DNA of 64,000 nt from Celeribacter naphthalenivorans (lineage in GTDB: Bacteria; Pseudomonadota; Alphaproteobacteria; Rhodobacterales; Rhodobacteraceae), in assembly GCF_020524585.1 (NCBI RefSeq), contig NZ_JAIVLK010000003.1:434001-498000 (forward strand). The letters are read 5' to 3'. The position numbers were made by a program, and so were the translations under genes. The notes under the pieces were generated by a model that saw nothing but the letters and a program-made list of their open reading frames with translations, did no database searches and was not told the origin of the DNA. Below are positions 1-9,954 of the stretch, piece by piece. Positions within the stretch are counted from its first letter, which is position 1. Every line of letters begins with the position of its first letter.

Positions 1-616
1 CGCCGCCGATCTCGACCATGTAATCGGTGATGCCAAAGCTCTTGAGCGTGCGCGCGACCTGATCGACGCCGAAACCTTTGCCGATGGCGGAGAGGTACAC
101 TTCTGCGCCGTCGTTCATCTTGGTGAGGGCACCGTTTTCCACTTTCAGCGAACGCGACTGACCGCTGCGCGCCATGGCGTCGGCGATTTGTGCGTCGCTG
201 GGGGTGTCCATGCGGGTGCCATTCGCGCCAAAGCCCCAGAGATCGATGAGCGAGCCGACGGTCACGTCAAAACGACCCTCGGTGGCGTCATGCACATGAC
301 CTGCGGCCAGCATCACATGTTCCAACTCGGGGGAGACGGTCAGCGTGTCGCCTGCGGAGGCAGCGTTGAAGCGGGAAATCTCAGAGGACGCATCCCAGTT
401 CGACATCTGGGTGTTGACCTTGGCCAGCGCCAGATCGACGGCTTTCTGCACCTCGGCCTTGTTCACGTCTTTGGTGTGATCGACGGCGACGATGGAATAG
501 CTGGTGCCCATCGTGAGACCGGTGAGTTCCAGAACGGACCACCCTTTCTTGCAGGCGGCCAGACAGATCGGCATGACCATGAAGCTACGGCGAGAAAGGA
601 GGAAAGAGTCGGACAC
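1..616 (-). CDS. apbE: ApbE family FAD:protein FMN transferase, 3' end outside window
   Basis: The reading frame is open from a GTG at 616 to the window edge, so the C-terminus is missing. ApbE transfers FMN from FAD to a threonine of target flavoproteins outside the cytoplasmic membrane; NqrB and NqrC, encoded next door, are classic substrates. The N-terminus combines a twin-arginine motif (SRRSFM, residues 8-13) with a lipobox (LAAC, residues 19-22), so a Tat-exported lipoprotein is predicted. Family motifs are visible, including GLTMGTSYS after the lipobox and SAIGKGFGVDQVA near the edge. A GGAG seven bases before the GTG supports this start; an in-frame ATG at 580 would remove the Tat motif. 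The gene is divergent from nqrA rather than downstream of nqrF as in Vibrio. Confidence 0.9.
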   Translation of the reverse strand, partial: MSDSFLLSRRSFMVMPICLAACKKGWSVLELTGLTMGTSYSIVAVDHTKDVNKAEVQKAVDLALAKVNTQMSNWDASSEISRFNAASAGDTLTVSPELEHVMLAAGHVHDATEGRFDVTVGSLIDLWGFGANGTRMDTPSDAQIADAMARSGQSRSLKVENGALTKMNDGAEVYLSAIGKGFGVDQVARTLKSFGITDYMVEIGG

Positions 617-785
617 GAGGCTGCTCCACTAAGCTGCGATGTTTCAATCTGCGATGTTCTGCATGCTTCTGCGGCAGAATGACATTGGGTTCAACACTAA
701 AGTAAAAGAACTGCCCTCGGAAGCCTTCCAAACCGTGGCTCATTATCGCATAAGGTAGCCGGAAAATGGACAGGGCTTAAAAGAC

Positions 786-2129
786 GTGCAGCAACATGTG
801 TTGAAGAAGGGTCTCGACGTTCCGGTGCTGGGTGCACCTGACGCCAGGATCGAAGATGCAGCAGCGGTCCGGACCGTCGCCGTGCTTGGGCAGGATTATC
901 TCGGTCTGAAACCGCGTTTGGCGGTGGAAGAAGGGGATGTGATTGCCGCTGGTGCACCGGTTCTGGCGCATAAGGATACGCCGGAGGTTCAGGTCACGGC
1001 ACCTGTGTCCGGTCGAATCAAGGCGATCAATCGCGGCGCGCGTCGCGTGTTGGTTTCTGTCGAGATCGAAGTGGATCCGACGGCCGCCGAGCCGGTCGAC
1101 TTTTCACAAATTGGTGATGACAGCACGGCCGAGGGCGTGACGCAGAAACTCTGCGCCTCCGGGCTTTGGACCTCGCTGCGCACGCGGCCCTATTCTAAAG
1201 TGCCTGCGCCCGATACCAAACCCGCCGCGATCTATGTGACCGCGATGGACAGCGAGCCGCTTTGTGGCGATGCCGCGCTGATCATTGGGCAGGACGCCGA
1301 GGCCTTCGCGCGCGGACTTCAGGCCGTGGCTTTGTTGACCGAGGGCAAGACTTATCTTTGCCAAGAGATCGGTGCGGATATTCCGGGGGCTGATCTCGCG
1401 GGCATCACGGCGGTCGGGTTCTCCGGCCCGCACCCTTCGGGGCTTGCTGGCACGCATATGCATTTCCTCGAGCCGCCGTCGGCGTCGAAAATCGTCTGGA
1501 CCATCGGCTATCATGATGTGATTTCCATCGGAAAGTTGATGCTGACCGGGAAACTCGACGCGAGCCGCATCATCGCGCTCTCCGGTCCCATGTGTTCGAA
1601 CCCGCGCCTTGTGCGCACGGTGATGGGCGCGTCGATGGAGGACCTCTGTGCCGAGGATCTGAACACCGACACGCCGATCCGTGTGATTTCCGGCTCGATC
1701 CTGAGCGGGCGCGCTGGTGTGGGGCAAAACGGCTATCTGGGCCGTTATGCGCGTCAGATCACCCTGATCGAAGAAGATCGCAAACAGATTCCGATGGGCT
1801 GGATTCGTCCGATGCCGTCGAAATATGCGTTCCAGCCGGTGTTGGGCTCTGCGTTCTCCAAAAAGCTTTATGCTTTGACCTCGAATTTGAACGGCGGGCG
1901 TCGGGCCATGGTGCCGCTTGGTACGTTTGAGGCGCTGATGCCGCAGGATTTCCTGCCGACGCAGCTTTTGCGCGCGCTTCTCGTGATGGACACGGACCTA
2001 GCACAAGCGCTGGGCGCTCTGGAGCTGGACGAGGAAGACGTCGCGCTTTGCGGCTTTGCCTGCCCGGCGAAATATGAATACGGCCTCGCGCTTCGCGACA
2101 GCCTCACCAAGATCGAGAAGGAGGGGTAA
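786..2129 (+). CDS. nqrA: Na+-translocating NADH:quinone reductase subunit A
   Basis: This is the first gene of nqrABCDEF. NqrA is the peripheral cytoplasmic subunit of the sodium-pumping NADH:ubiquinone oxidoreductase and contributes to quinone binding. The 447-aa product has the family opening (KKGLDVPVLG at residues 7-16), an early biotinyl/lipoyl-like lobe (GDVIAAGAPVLAHKD) and the usual family length. The start is a GTG at 786. An upstream in-frame ATG is followed at once by a stop, and no better start is visible. The Shine-Dalgarno sequence is weak (AGGG about 12 bases upstream). A 169-base gap separates it from the divergent apbE and must hold both promoters. Confidence 0.95.
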   Translation: MQQHVLKKGLDVPVLGAPDARIEDAAAVRTVAVLGQDYLGLKPRLAVEEGDVIAAGAPVLAHKDTPEVQVTAPVSGRIKAINRGARRVLVSVEIEVDPTAAEPVDFSQIGDDSTAEGVTQKLCASGLWTSLRTRPYSKVPAPDTKPAAIYVTAMDSEPLCGDAALIIGQDAEAFARGLQAVALLTEGKTYLCQEIGADIPGADLAGITAVGFSGPHPSGLAGTHMHFLEPPSASKIVWTIGYHDVISIGKLMLTGKLDASRIIALSGPMCSNPRLVRTVMGASMEDLCAEDLNTDTPIRVISGSILSGRAGVGQNGYLGRYARQITLIEEDRKQIPMGWIRPMPSKYAFQPVLGSAFSKKLYALTSNLNGGRRAMVPLGTFEALMPQDFLPTQLLRALLVMDTDLAQALGALELDEEDVALCGFACPAKYEYGLALRDSLTKIEKEG

Positions 2130-2133
2130 GGCT

Positions 2134-3333
2134 TTGGGTCTTCGCAATTTCTTCGACCGGATCGAGCCGCATTTTGAAAAAGGCGGCAAGTATGAAAAGT
2201 ATTTCTCCATCTACGAGATGGTGGAAAGTCTTCTTTATACACCGAAAACGGTCACCACCGTCGCGCCCCACGCGCGGTCTTATGTCGATATGAAGCGGAT
2301 CATGACCTATGTGGTCATCGCCACGATCCCGACAATCCTGTTTGCGCTTTATAACACCGGGCTTCAGACCAATATGGCGATTGCCGAATACGGTCCCTCG
2401 GGCTGGCGCGCGGCTATCATCGAGGCGCTGGGCATCGGGTTTAACGCCGAGAGCATTCTGGCGAACATGGCGCATGGGCTTTTGTATTTCCTGCCGATCT
2501 ACATCGTGACGCTGGTCGCGGGCGGGATTTTCGAAGTGATCTTCGCGGTCGTGCGCGGCCATGAGGTGAACGAGGGTTTCCTTGTGACCTCCATGCTTTA
2601 CACGCTGATCATGCCGGCCTCGACGCCTCTGTGGATGGTGGCTTTGGGCATCATCTTCGGGGTCGTGATCGGCAAAGAGGTCTTCGGCGGCACGGGCAAG
2701 AACTTTCTCAACCCCGCGCTTGTGGGTCGTGCGTTCCTTTATTTTGCCTATCCGGCTTACATGTCGGGCGACTCGATCTGGACGCCTGTCGATGGCTTCT
2801 CCGGCGCGACCGCTCTGGCCATTGGCGCCTCTGAGGGCGTCGGTGCATTCGCGGCGCATGGCATCAGCTGGATGGACGCGTTTGTCGGCACGATCCAAGG
2901 CTCGCTGGGCGAAACCTCGACCATCGCTTGTATGATCGGGCTTGCCTTCCTGTTGCTGACCAAGATCGCCAACTATCGCCTGATCATCGGCTGTATGGCC
3001 GGGATGATGGCGTTTTCCGGTCTTCTGAACTTTATCGGCTCCGACACCAACCCGATGTTTGCCATGCCGTGGTATTGGCATCTTGTGACCGGCGGTTTCG
3101 CCTTTGGTCTCGCGTTCATGGTGACCGAACCTGTGTCCGGCGCGCATACCAACATGGGGCGTTATATCTACGGGGCTTTGATCGGCTTTATGGTCGTGAT
3201 GATCCGCGTGGTGAACCCGGCGTTCCCCGAAGGCATGATGCTCGCCATCCTCTTCGGCAACGTGTTCGCACCGCTGATCGACTATTTCGTCGTGCAGGCC
3301 AACATCAAACGGAGGGCCAAGCGCAATGTCTGA
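2134..3333 (+). CDS. nqrB: Na+-translocating NADH:quinone reductase subunit B
   Basis: NqrB is the largest membrane subunit. It carries a covalently bound FMN and forms part of the sodium path. The product is 399 aa with about ten hydrophobic segments. The FMN attachment motif SGAT is at residues 223-226, with Thr226 as the predicted flavinylation site. The start is set at the TTG at 2134. It lies eight bases after a strong AAGGAGGGG and gives LGLRNFFDRIEPHF, which aligns with the normal family N-terminus. The open frame extends further upstream into nqrA but without homology. The gene overlaps nqrC by eight bases, consistent with translational coupling. Confidence 0.95.
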   Translation: MGLRNFFDRIEPHFEKGGKYEKYFSIYEMVESLLYTPKTVTTVAPHARSYVDMKRIMTYVVIATIPTILFALYNTGLQTNMAIAEYGPSGWRAAIIEALGIGFNAESILANMAHGLLYFLPIYIVTLVAGGIFEVIFAVVRGHEVNEGFLVTSMLYTLIMPASTPLWMVALGIIFGVVIGKEVFGGTGKNFLNPALVGRAFLYFAYPAYMSGDSIWTPVDGFSGATALAIGASEGVGAFAAHGISWMDAFVGTIQGSLGETSTIACMIGLAFLLLTKIANYRLIIGCMAGMMAFSGLLNFIGSDTNPMFAMPWYWHLVTGGFAFGLAFMVTEPVSGAHTNMGRYIYGALIGFMVVMIRVVNPAFPEGMMLAILFGNVFAPLIDYFVVQANIKRRAKRNV

Positions 3334-4138
3334 AGCGAATGAAAACAAAGGCTTGATCCGTCGTTTCCTCGACGCCCCGCCGGACAGTGTGGGCAAGACG
3401 GTCTTCGTCGCCGTCGCGCTCTGTCTCGTGGCCTCGATGGTTGTCTCCGCCGCCGCGGTTGCGCTGCGCCCGATCCAGGACGAGAACAAACTGCGCGACA
3501 AGCGGATCAATATTCTTCAGGTCGCGGGCGTTTATGACGAAAACACCCCGGTGAATGAGGCGTTTGAGGCCTTCGAGCCGCATGTGCTCGATCTCTCGAC
3601 GGGTGAGTTCACCGACGCCTTCGAGACCTCCGAATTCGATGCGCTGGCCGATGCCAGAGACCCGTCGATCATGCGCCCGATTGACGAAGACCCTGCCGGT
3701 CTTGGCGGTCAGATGCAGGCGTATCGCCTCGTCTATCTGCTGCGCGACGACAGCGGGGCGCTCGACAAGGTGGTGATGCCGATCGAGGGTTACGGGCTCT
3801 GGTCCACGCTCTACGGGTTCATCGCACTTGAAGAGAACGGCAACGACATTTTCGGTCTGCAATTCTACCAGCACGGCGAAACGCCGGGTCTGGGGGCCGA
3901 GGTGGACAACCCGCGTTGGAAGGCGCTCTGGCGTGGCAAGAAACTCTTTGCCGAGGATGGTGATCTTGCGATCACCGTGGCGAAAACGCCGCCGCCCGAA
4001 GGCACGGATTATTATGTGGACGCGCTCGCAGGTGCGACGCTGACCTCGCGCGGGGTGGATAACCTTGTGCGGTTCTGGATGGGTGAGGCGGGCTACGGCA
4101 GCTTCCTTGAGCATCTGCAAGCAGGAGAGGTGAACTGA
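3326..4138 (+). CDS. nqrC: Na+-translocating NADH:quinone reductase subunit C
   Basis: NqrC is anchored by an N-terminal transmembrane helix (about residues 26-45) and has a periplasmic FMN-binding domain. The flavinylation motif is AGAT at residues 235-238, with Thr238 as the predicted FMN ester site, in the context [15 protein letters not shown]. The ApbE encoded at the left edge would install this FMN. The product is 270 aa, the usual family size. The ATG overlaps the end of nqrB, and its last base overlaps the nqrD start, so the genes are coupled in one transcript. Confidence 0.95.
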   Translation: MSEANENKGLIRRFLDAPPDSVGKTVFVAVALCLVASMVVSAAAVALRPIQDENKLRDKRINILQVAGVYDENTPVNEAFEAFEPHVLDLSTGEFTDAFETSEFDALADARDPSIMRPIDEDPAGLGGQMQAYRLVYLLRDDSGALDKVVMPIEGYGLWSTLYGFIALEENGNDIFGLQFYQHGETPGLGAEVDNPRWKALWRGKKLFAEDGDLAITVAKTPPPEGTDYYVDALAGATLTSRGVDNLVRFWMGEAGYGSFLEHLQAGEVN

Positions 4139-4791
4139 TGGCACAGACATATCGTTCGCAACTGATCGACCCGTTGGTCGACGACAACCCGATCACCTTG
4201 CAGGTTCTGGGCATCTGCTCGGCGCTTGCGGTGACCTCTTCGATGCAGGTGGCTTTGGTGATGTCCATCGCCGTGACGCTTGTGACAGGCTTCTCGTCGA
4301 TGTTCATCTCGATGCTGCGCAACCAAATCCCAAGCTCGATCCGCATCATCGTGCAGATGGTCGTGATCGCGTCTCTCGTGATCCTCGTTGACCAAGTGCT
4401 CAAGGCCTACGCCTATGAGATTTCCAAGACGCTTTCCGTGTTCGTCGGCCTGATCATCACCAACTGTATCGTGATGGGCCGTGCCGAAGCATTCGCGATG
4501 AAGAACCCGCCGATTGCGAGTTTCATCGACGGCGTCGGCAACGGTCTTGGCTATGGCTTGTTGCTCATGGTCGTGGCGGTGGTTCGCGAGCTGTTTGGCT
4601 CCGGTTCGCTCTTTGGCATCACTATCCTTGAAACCGTGAACAACGGTGGCTGGTATGTGCCGAATGGTCTTCTGCTCCTGCCGCCCTCGGCCTTCTTCGT
4701 GATCGGTCTGATCATCTGGGCCGTGCGCACGTGGAAGCCGGAACAGGTCGAAGAGCGTGAATATAAAATCCAGACGGTGGAGGGCCACTGA
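4138..4791 (+). CDS. nqrD: Na+-translocating NADH:quinone reductase subunit D
   Basis: This is an integral membrane subunit of 217 aa with six predicted helices. It belongs to the NqrD/RnfE family. NqrD and NqrE are inverted homologues that hold an intramembrane iron centre with cysteines from both subunits. The relevant cysteines are present: Cys27 in LGICSAL and a second in ITNCIVMG. The gene begins within an ATGA overlap with nqrC and ends in a TGATG-type overlap with nqrE. Confidence 0.95.
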   Translation: MAQTYRSQLIDPLVDDNPITLQVLGICSALAVTSSMQVALVMSIAVTLVTGFSSMFISMLRNQIPSSIRIIVQMVVIASLVILVDQVLKAYAYEISKTLSVFVGLIITNCIVMGRAEAFAMKNPPIASFIDGVGNGLGYGLLLMVVAVVRELFGSGSLFGITILETVNNGGWYVPNGLLLLPPSAFFVIGLIIWAVRTWKPEQVEEREYKIQTVEGH

Positions 4792-5399
4792 TGGAAGGTC
4801 TCATTTCACTCGCGGTCAAGGCCGTCTTCATTGAAAACCTTGCGCTGTCGTTCTTTCTCGGCATGTGTACCTTTCTCGCCGTGTCGAAGAAAATTTCGAC
4901 CGCGATGGGTCTCGGCATCTCTGTGATGGTGGTGCAGGCGCTCACCGTGCCTGCGAACAACCTGATCCTGACCAAACTGCTCGCGCCCGGCGCGCTGGCT
5001 TGGGCCGGGTTCCCGGATGTCGATCTGACCTTCCTTGGCCTGATCTCCTACATCGGGGTGATCGCGGCTCTGGTGCAGATCCTTGAGATGGTGCTCGATA
5101 AGTACTTCCCGCCGCTCTACAACGCGCTTGGCGTCTATCTTCCGCTGATCACGGTGAACTGCGCCATCATGGGCGGCTCTTTGTTCATGGTAGAGCGGGG
5201 GTACAACTTCGCCGAATCTGCCACCTACGGTCTGTCTTCGGGCTTTGGCTGGGCGCTGGCGATCACTGCGATGGCCGGTGTGCGCGAAAAGCTGAAATAC
5301 TCTGACATCCCGGACGGGCTTCAGGGGCTTGGCATCACCTTCATCACCGCAGGTCTGATGGCGATGGCCTTCATGTCCTTCTCCGGCGTGAAACTGTAA
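4791..5399 (+). CDS. nqrE: Na+-translocating NADH:quinone reductase subunit E
   Basis: NqrE is the membrane partner of NqrD, 202 aa with six predicted helices. Both iron-site cysteines expected for the family are visible: Cys26 in FFLGMCTF and a second in VNCAIMGGS. The start codon overlaps the nqrD stop by one base. A 15-base gap containing a GGGAGGG-type ribosome binding site separates it from nqrF. Confidence 0.95.
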   Translation: MEGLISLAVKAVFIENLALSFFLGMCTFLAVSKKISTAMGLGISVMVVQALTVPANNLILTKLLAPGALAWAGFPDVDLTFLGLISYIGVIAALVQILEMVLDKYFPPLYNALGVYLPLITVNCAIMGGSLFMVERGYNFAESATYGLSSGFGWALAITAMAGVREKLKYSDIPDGLQGLGITFITAGLMAMAFMSFSGVKL

Positions 5400-5414
5400 G
5401 GGAGGGCCAGGATC

Positions 5415-6638
5415 ATGATGACATTCAGTCTGGGCGTTCTGCTCTTTACCCTGATCGTGATCGCGCTTGTGGCGGTCATTCTTGCGGCGCGCTCGAAACT
5501 CGTGAGCTCGGGCAACGTCAACATCACCATCAACGGCGAAAAGACGATCTCCGTCCCTGCCGGTGGCAAGTTGTTGCAGACGCTGGCCGGACAAAAGCTG
5601 TTCGTGCCGTCGGCTTGTGGCGGTGGTGGCACCTGTGCGCAGTGTCGTGTGCGCATCCATTCCGGCGGCGGGTCCATCCTGCCGACCGAGGAGAGCCATA
5701 TCACCAAGCGTGAGGCCTCCTGTGGCGACCGCCTGTCCTGTCAGGTGGCGGTGAAGCAGGATATGGAGATCGAAGTGCCCGAAGAGGTCTTCGGCGTCAA
5801 AAAGTGGGAGTGCACCGTGCGCTCGAACCACAACGTGGCGACCTTCATCAAGGCGCTGGTTCTGGACCTGCCCGAAGGCGAGGATGTGAACTTCCGCGCT
5901 GGTGGCTATATTCAGATCGAAGCGCCTGCGCACAAATTGTCCTATAAGGATTTCGATATCGAGGAAGAATATCGCGAAGACTGGGACAAGTTTAACCTCT
6001 GGCAGTACGAATCGACCGTCACCGAGCCGATCGAGCGCGCCTATTCGATGGCGAACTACCCGGATGAGAAGGGCATGATCATGCTCAACGTCCGCGTCGC
6101 CTCGCCGCCGCCGCGTTCCGAAGGCATCCCGCCGGGTCTGATGTCGTCCTACATTTTCAACCTGAAACCCGGTGACAAGGTCACGATTTCCGGTCCGTTC
6201 GGCGAATTCTTTGCGCGCGACACCAAAAAGGAAATGGTCTTCATCGGCGGCGGTGCGGGCATGGCGCCGATGCGCTCGCATATCTTCGATCAGCTCAAAC
6301 GCCTCGAGAATCGCGACCGCAAGATCACCTTCTGGTACGGCGCGCGTTCGAAACGTGAGATGTTCTTTGTTGAGGACTTCGACGAACTGGCCAAGGAATT
6401 CCCGAACTTCACCTGGCACGTGGCGCTCTCTGACGCCCTTCCGGAGGATGATTGGGGCGGTTACACCGGTTTCATCCACAATGTGCTCTTCGAGGAATAC
6501 CTCAAGAATCACCCGGCGCCTGAAGATTGCGAATATTACATGTGTGGCCCGCCCATCATGAACCAATCCGTGATCAACATGCTGTTGGATCTCGGCGTGG
6601 ACCGCGAAGACATCATGCTCGATGACTTCGGGGGCTAA
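5415..6638 (+). CDS. nqrF: Na+-translocating NADH:quinone reductase subunit F
   Basis: NqrF is the electron entry subunit; it oxidises NADH through FAD and passes electrons to a [2Fe-2S] cluster. The 407-aa product shows an N-terminal transmembrane helix (about residues 5-25), a ferredoxin domain with cluster cysteines in [10 protein letters not shown] followed by a distal Cys, a FAD-binding RAYSMANYP motif, and a ferredoxin-reductase NAD site with [12 protein letters not shown]. The C-terminal [10 protein letters not shown] is typical. It is the last gene of the operon, and a strong terminator follows 25 bases later. A second ATG at 5418 is an equally possible start. Confidence 0.95.
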   Translation: MMTFSLGVLLFTLIVIALVAVILAARSKLVSSGNVNITINGEKTISVPAGGKLLQTLAGQKLFVPSACGGGGTCAQCRVRIHSGGGSILPTEESHITKREASCGDRLSCQVAVKQDMEIEVPEEVFGVKKWECTVRSNHNVATFIKALVLDLPEGEDVNFRAGGYIQIEAPAHKLSYKDFDIEEEYREDWDKFNLWQYESTVTEPIERAYSMANYPDEKGMIMLNVRVASPPPRSEGIPPGLMSSYIFNLKPGDKVTISGPFGEFFARDTKKEMVFIGGGAGMAPMRSHIFDQLKRLENRDRKITFWYGARSKREMFFVEDFDELAKEFPNFTWHVALSDALPEDDWGGYTGFIHNVLFEEYLKNHPAPEDCEYYMCGPPIMNQSVINMLLDLGVDREDIMLDDFGG

Positions 6639-6662
6639 TCCCGCCATAGGTTTGAAATAACG

Positions 6663-6707
6663 AACTGCCGCCAAGCCCAGTGGGGTTTTGGCGGCAGTTT
6701 TCGTTTT
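6663..6707 (+). terminator. Rho-independent terminator after nqrF
   Basis: A 12-bp perfect stem (AACTGCCGCCAA at 6663-6674, complement at 6688-6699) is followed by TTTTCGTTTT. It lies just after the nqrF stop and should end the nqr transcript. Confidence 0.9.
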
Positions 6708-6751
6708 GAGCCTTGGGAACTTTGGGAGATGAGTCGCCAGACAAGCAAAAC

Positions 6752-6786
6752 AAAAGCCGCCAGACTGACGTCTCGCGGCTTTTTGT
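6752..6786. terminator. Second hairpin with flanking A and T runs
   Basis: AAAAGCCGC (6752-6760) pairs with GCGGCTTTT (6775-6783), and an inner AGAC/GTCT stem extends the hairpin. A runs and T runs flank both sides, so it could act in either direction. It probably backs up the nqr terminator and blocks read-through from the minus-strand gene to the right. Confidence 0.6.
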
Positions 6787-6916
6787 CTTCGATCTAGGTG
6801 TGACGAATCAAGATTTCATGCGGGCAGGCCGTGCTTAACCGACTGAAATCATTGAAGTGGCTAATGCTCGGAATCAAAGAATGTGCCACTGGAATCAGAT
6901 TGTCTTTCGCAACATC

Positions 6917-6950
6917 AAAAAAGGCCGCCAAGCAAAGTGGCGACCTTTCT
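6917..6950 (-). terminator. Terminator of the 338-aa minus-strand gene
   Basis: AAAGGCCGCCA and TGGCGACCTTT form an imperfect stem. On the minus strand the hairpin is followed by CCTTTTTT. It sits about 35 bases past the stop codon at 6984. The stretch 6639-6983 otherwise contains only the three hairpins described here and no convincing gene. Confidence 0.75.
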
Positions 6951-6983
6951 CAGTGACTGATAGGAATGTGCTCGAGAGGCGAT

Positions 6984-8000
6984 TTAGGCTGAAGTTTGCA
7001 TCTCGCTCAGCTTCAGGTACTGGTCGGCGAATTCTCGAACGCTTGGTAATTCCTCTCGCTCGAGGGGAGGATTGTCGCCCCATGTCGCTCCGATATAAAA
7101 TTCTGCGTCCCACGGGTTCCGCAACCCATCCACCACTTTAGCGGGAACCGCATCCCTTCCTGCCAGAACTCGTTCGTACGTTTTTGGATCAAGCGCTTGC
7201 CCTTGGAAGATGGCGCTATCCACATATCGTTCATACAAACGAAGAAGCAGGGCCTTGAACTCAATACGAGCATTCACATAGTCGAAGGGGATTTCACTCC
7301 AAGCCTTGACCCTAGCGTGCTTGTATTTGGGGTGTGGCTTAAGCTTGATCGCGATGGAGGTATAAACCTTGTCATGTTCGCCGGAGTAGTTCAGCTGGTT
7401 TCCGACAAGATCGCGAGAATTGCAGATTGGGATAACCCCCTCCAAGATACCATCGTTCTCATGTTTGAGAATTTCGGCGAGAATTGCATAGGAATTGTGT
7501 CTGTTTGTTGGGCGTTCACTCATTTGATTGTCATAGAGAGGGTTGGTCAGCCACTCCTCGCGCACACAGAATGCTTCCGAAAGCTCAGCATATGCGGCGC
7601 CGTTCAGCTTATCCACCAGCAGGGTGTCGTCGAGGAAAATAGCAGGTGTGATGCCGTACTCCTCAAGTGTTCGCACGGCATCCATTAAGGTGTAGCCATA
7701 AGCGCTGTAGAGATGCCGAATGCGTTCAGCAGTCCGCCTCGCCGTGTCGTCATAGTGACCGTAATCACTATATTCGCCTTGGGTTTCAGCATCCTTAAAA
7801 GCTGACAAGATCATCACCACCAGATTGCTAAGTGGCAGATCCCCCAGTTGTTCAGCGCGTTTTTCCAGATAAACACGTAACTCAGCGGTGGGTCGGATCG
7901 TAAATGCTTTGGCATCAATGGTCTCCATCTCGGCTTTTTGGGGCATGGAGACAGGTCTCGAAACTGCACGTCGCAGCAAATCACCCAGCATCGCTTTCAT
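6984..8000 (-). CDS. Unidentified 338-aa protein with possible ribbon-helix-helix-like N-terminus
   Basis: I do not recognise this protein. Residues about 30-70 (IDAKAFTIRPTAELRVYLEK and on) resemble the strand-helix-helix pattern of Arc/MetJ-type DNA-binding regions. The remainder is a mixed helical, charged soluble domain with no motif I can name. No signal peptide or membrane segment is seen. ATG 8000 is chosen because AGGAG lies seven bases upstream; a GTG immediately before it is also possible. It is transcribed in the same direction as the adjoining degenerate tni operon and has its own terminator. It may be leftover cargo of that element. Confidence 0.65.
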   Translation of the reverse strand: MKAMLGDLLRRAVSRPVSMPQKAEMETIDAKAFTIRPTAELRVYLEKRAEQLGDLPLSNLVVMILSAFKDAETQGEYSDYGHYDDTARRTAERIRHLYSAYGYTLMDAVRTLEEYGITPAIFLDDTLLVDKLNGAAYAELSEAFCVREEWLTNPLYDNQMSERPTNRHNSYAILAEILKHENDGILEGVIPICNSRDLVGNQLNYSGEHDKVYTSIAIKLKPHPKYKHARVKAWSEIPFDYVNARIEFKALLLRLYERYVDSAIFQGQALDPKTYERVLAGRDAVPAKVVDGLRNPWDAEFYIGATWGDNPPLEREELPSVREFADQYLKLSEMQTSA

Positions 8001-8114
8001 CACTAGACTCCTATTATCTGTATCGAAAACATAATTGATTCGAATGGATCATGAAAGGTGAACCTATTTGAATCAGATAGAATCTACTCTGCATAACGCT
8101 ATACCTTGCGACCG

Positions 8115-9954
8115 CTACACCGAAAGAAACTTCAACCGGTCGTTCTCAGCACACTCACAGTACGCATCTTCGATAACGGCGCGTGGGTAGATCTTGCTGT
8201 AGCGCGCCGGAAACGGCATCGGATCAATCCCAAGCTTCTCAAGTTTGCTGCTGACGTGCTTCGCTTGGGTTCCGATTTGATGGGCAAGGCAACCGAGGGT
8301 CACATAATCATCCAAGAAGCGATTGAAGGAGCGCTGCGAAAACGTAGTCATCCGCAAGCCATTACGCGCGCAGCGCACAACTTCTCCCAGCAGGAACCCT
8401 TCGTGGGCCAACATGGCGATTGTGGGATCATTAACTCTGAGTAGACGCTTCAAATCGCGTTTGCTGTAGCCTTCCGGCCAATCACTCCCAGCCAGCGCCC
8501 TCAAATCCCGCCAGTTGACCAGAAAAGTCCCGAAATGCGCCCTACCTTTTGTGGGCTCGATATGACGGACCTTCCTGGTCTGAAGCATTTTAACAGTCTG
8601 GACATAGCTCAGCTTGGTCATGCTGATGCTGTCACGAATGGTGGCGTAGTCGGATCGGTCGCCCCCTTCCCCGGCCGGCGCGTGCAGACAGCTGTCGAGC
8701 AGCCTCTGAAGTTCTTCGCGCGGATAGCTTTGGGTGAACCCGTCAAGTTTGAAGGTCGGCGTGATGAGATCCGAAGCTGCAATCTTGTCGAAGGTACAGG
8801 GCGGGCATCCAAGGTATTCACCGGCCTTCTTCCGGCGCAGGCCTCGTGCGATGTCGCGAAGGAAGTCCGAGTGCTTGTCGACATCAAAGTAGAAGCGATT
8901 GCTGTGTTCTGGCGGGATGCCATCACGGGCCGCGAACGCTCTCTGGATTGCATATATCCTGTCCCCCCATGATGCCGTATTCCTGAGATGCCGAGGAAGC
9001 ACTGTGTAACTGTCTTTTCGGGCAAGGCTGCCCCAGAACCATTTCACCTTTGTCGATTGGATAGTGCGACCAGATGTAATTGCGCACGATGTTGATAAGG
9101 GGTGCGTGCCTCGGGCAACTCCGCTTATGTGTTATCCAGCGGGCAAAGGGACCAAAATCAGTGAAATATCCGGGCCTCTCACTCCCAGAGTTTTTCTGAA
9201 TATCGGAGAGCGCGTTGCTGATGCCCTCTGCGCCGGACAGACAGGCCTGAAAGCCCTGATCAGCGGCGTAAGACAGCTGCGCGCCCGATAGATTTTCGCG
9301 GCGCATCCGGGCACCATGCACTATCAAAACCCCAAGGCTTTCGCAGAAACAGGTGACGACATCGAAGTCGATCCGGTTGAGCCACGTCCCGTCAGAACAG
9401 CCTTCCAATCGTCGAGCTAGCCAAGTTTCAAAGCGGGTGCATTTCCCGTGTACCGGGGGCCTCAGTCCGGCAACGCTATCCCGCACCCGTGCCGCAAAGT
9501 CACTGGCATGCCGGGGATAGTTAGCCTCCGGCAGTGCGATCAACTCAACATCGTGCTTTGGGCAGTGACGCAGCTGTGCGATCTGCCAGTGCATCCTGCA
9601 GTGGGCGCTATATAGGCCTGCTGCTCTGATATCCTCACGCAGGCACTCTGGACAGACCAGTTGACGATTGCGAAGAAAACACCTTGCAGTCAGAGTCTCG
9701 TCGTTCAGCACATAGTGTCTCTTGTCGAAAAGTCTAACGCTATAGCGCGCGAGCGCAGCAACATCGACACCGGACAGATCTGACGCGTCGGCCAGAGCTT
9801 GGGCATCACCGCCGACCAAATGCTTCCAGTTCAGCCCCATGTCTGAGCAAAAATCCTGCACATGTGGTGAGCCATTCAATGCGGCCAGACGAGAAATAAA
9901 CGAAGTCGCGGGTTCAAAGGGCATAAGCGGAACGGTAAGAGCGAGCCGGGTCAT
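8115..9954 (-). pseudogene. tniQ: tniQ, frameshifted (target-selection protein of a degenerate transposon)
   Basis: TniQ proteins (relatives of Tn7 TnsD) choose the insertion target. The N-terminal part (frame ending 8923) has the family zinc pattern CPEC...H...CPKH. The C-terminal part continues in another frame (8115-9047). The frames join at the run of six C on the plus strand at 8963-8968. Removing one base gives EYGIMGDRIYAIQRAF, which aligns without gaps to FGLNTSRTVRLLKKM of the intact tniQ at 22257-24080. The gene is therefore a one-base insertion pseudogene, unless the run is a sequencing error or a slippery site. The start overlaps the tniB end by four bases. Confidence 0.85.
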
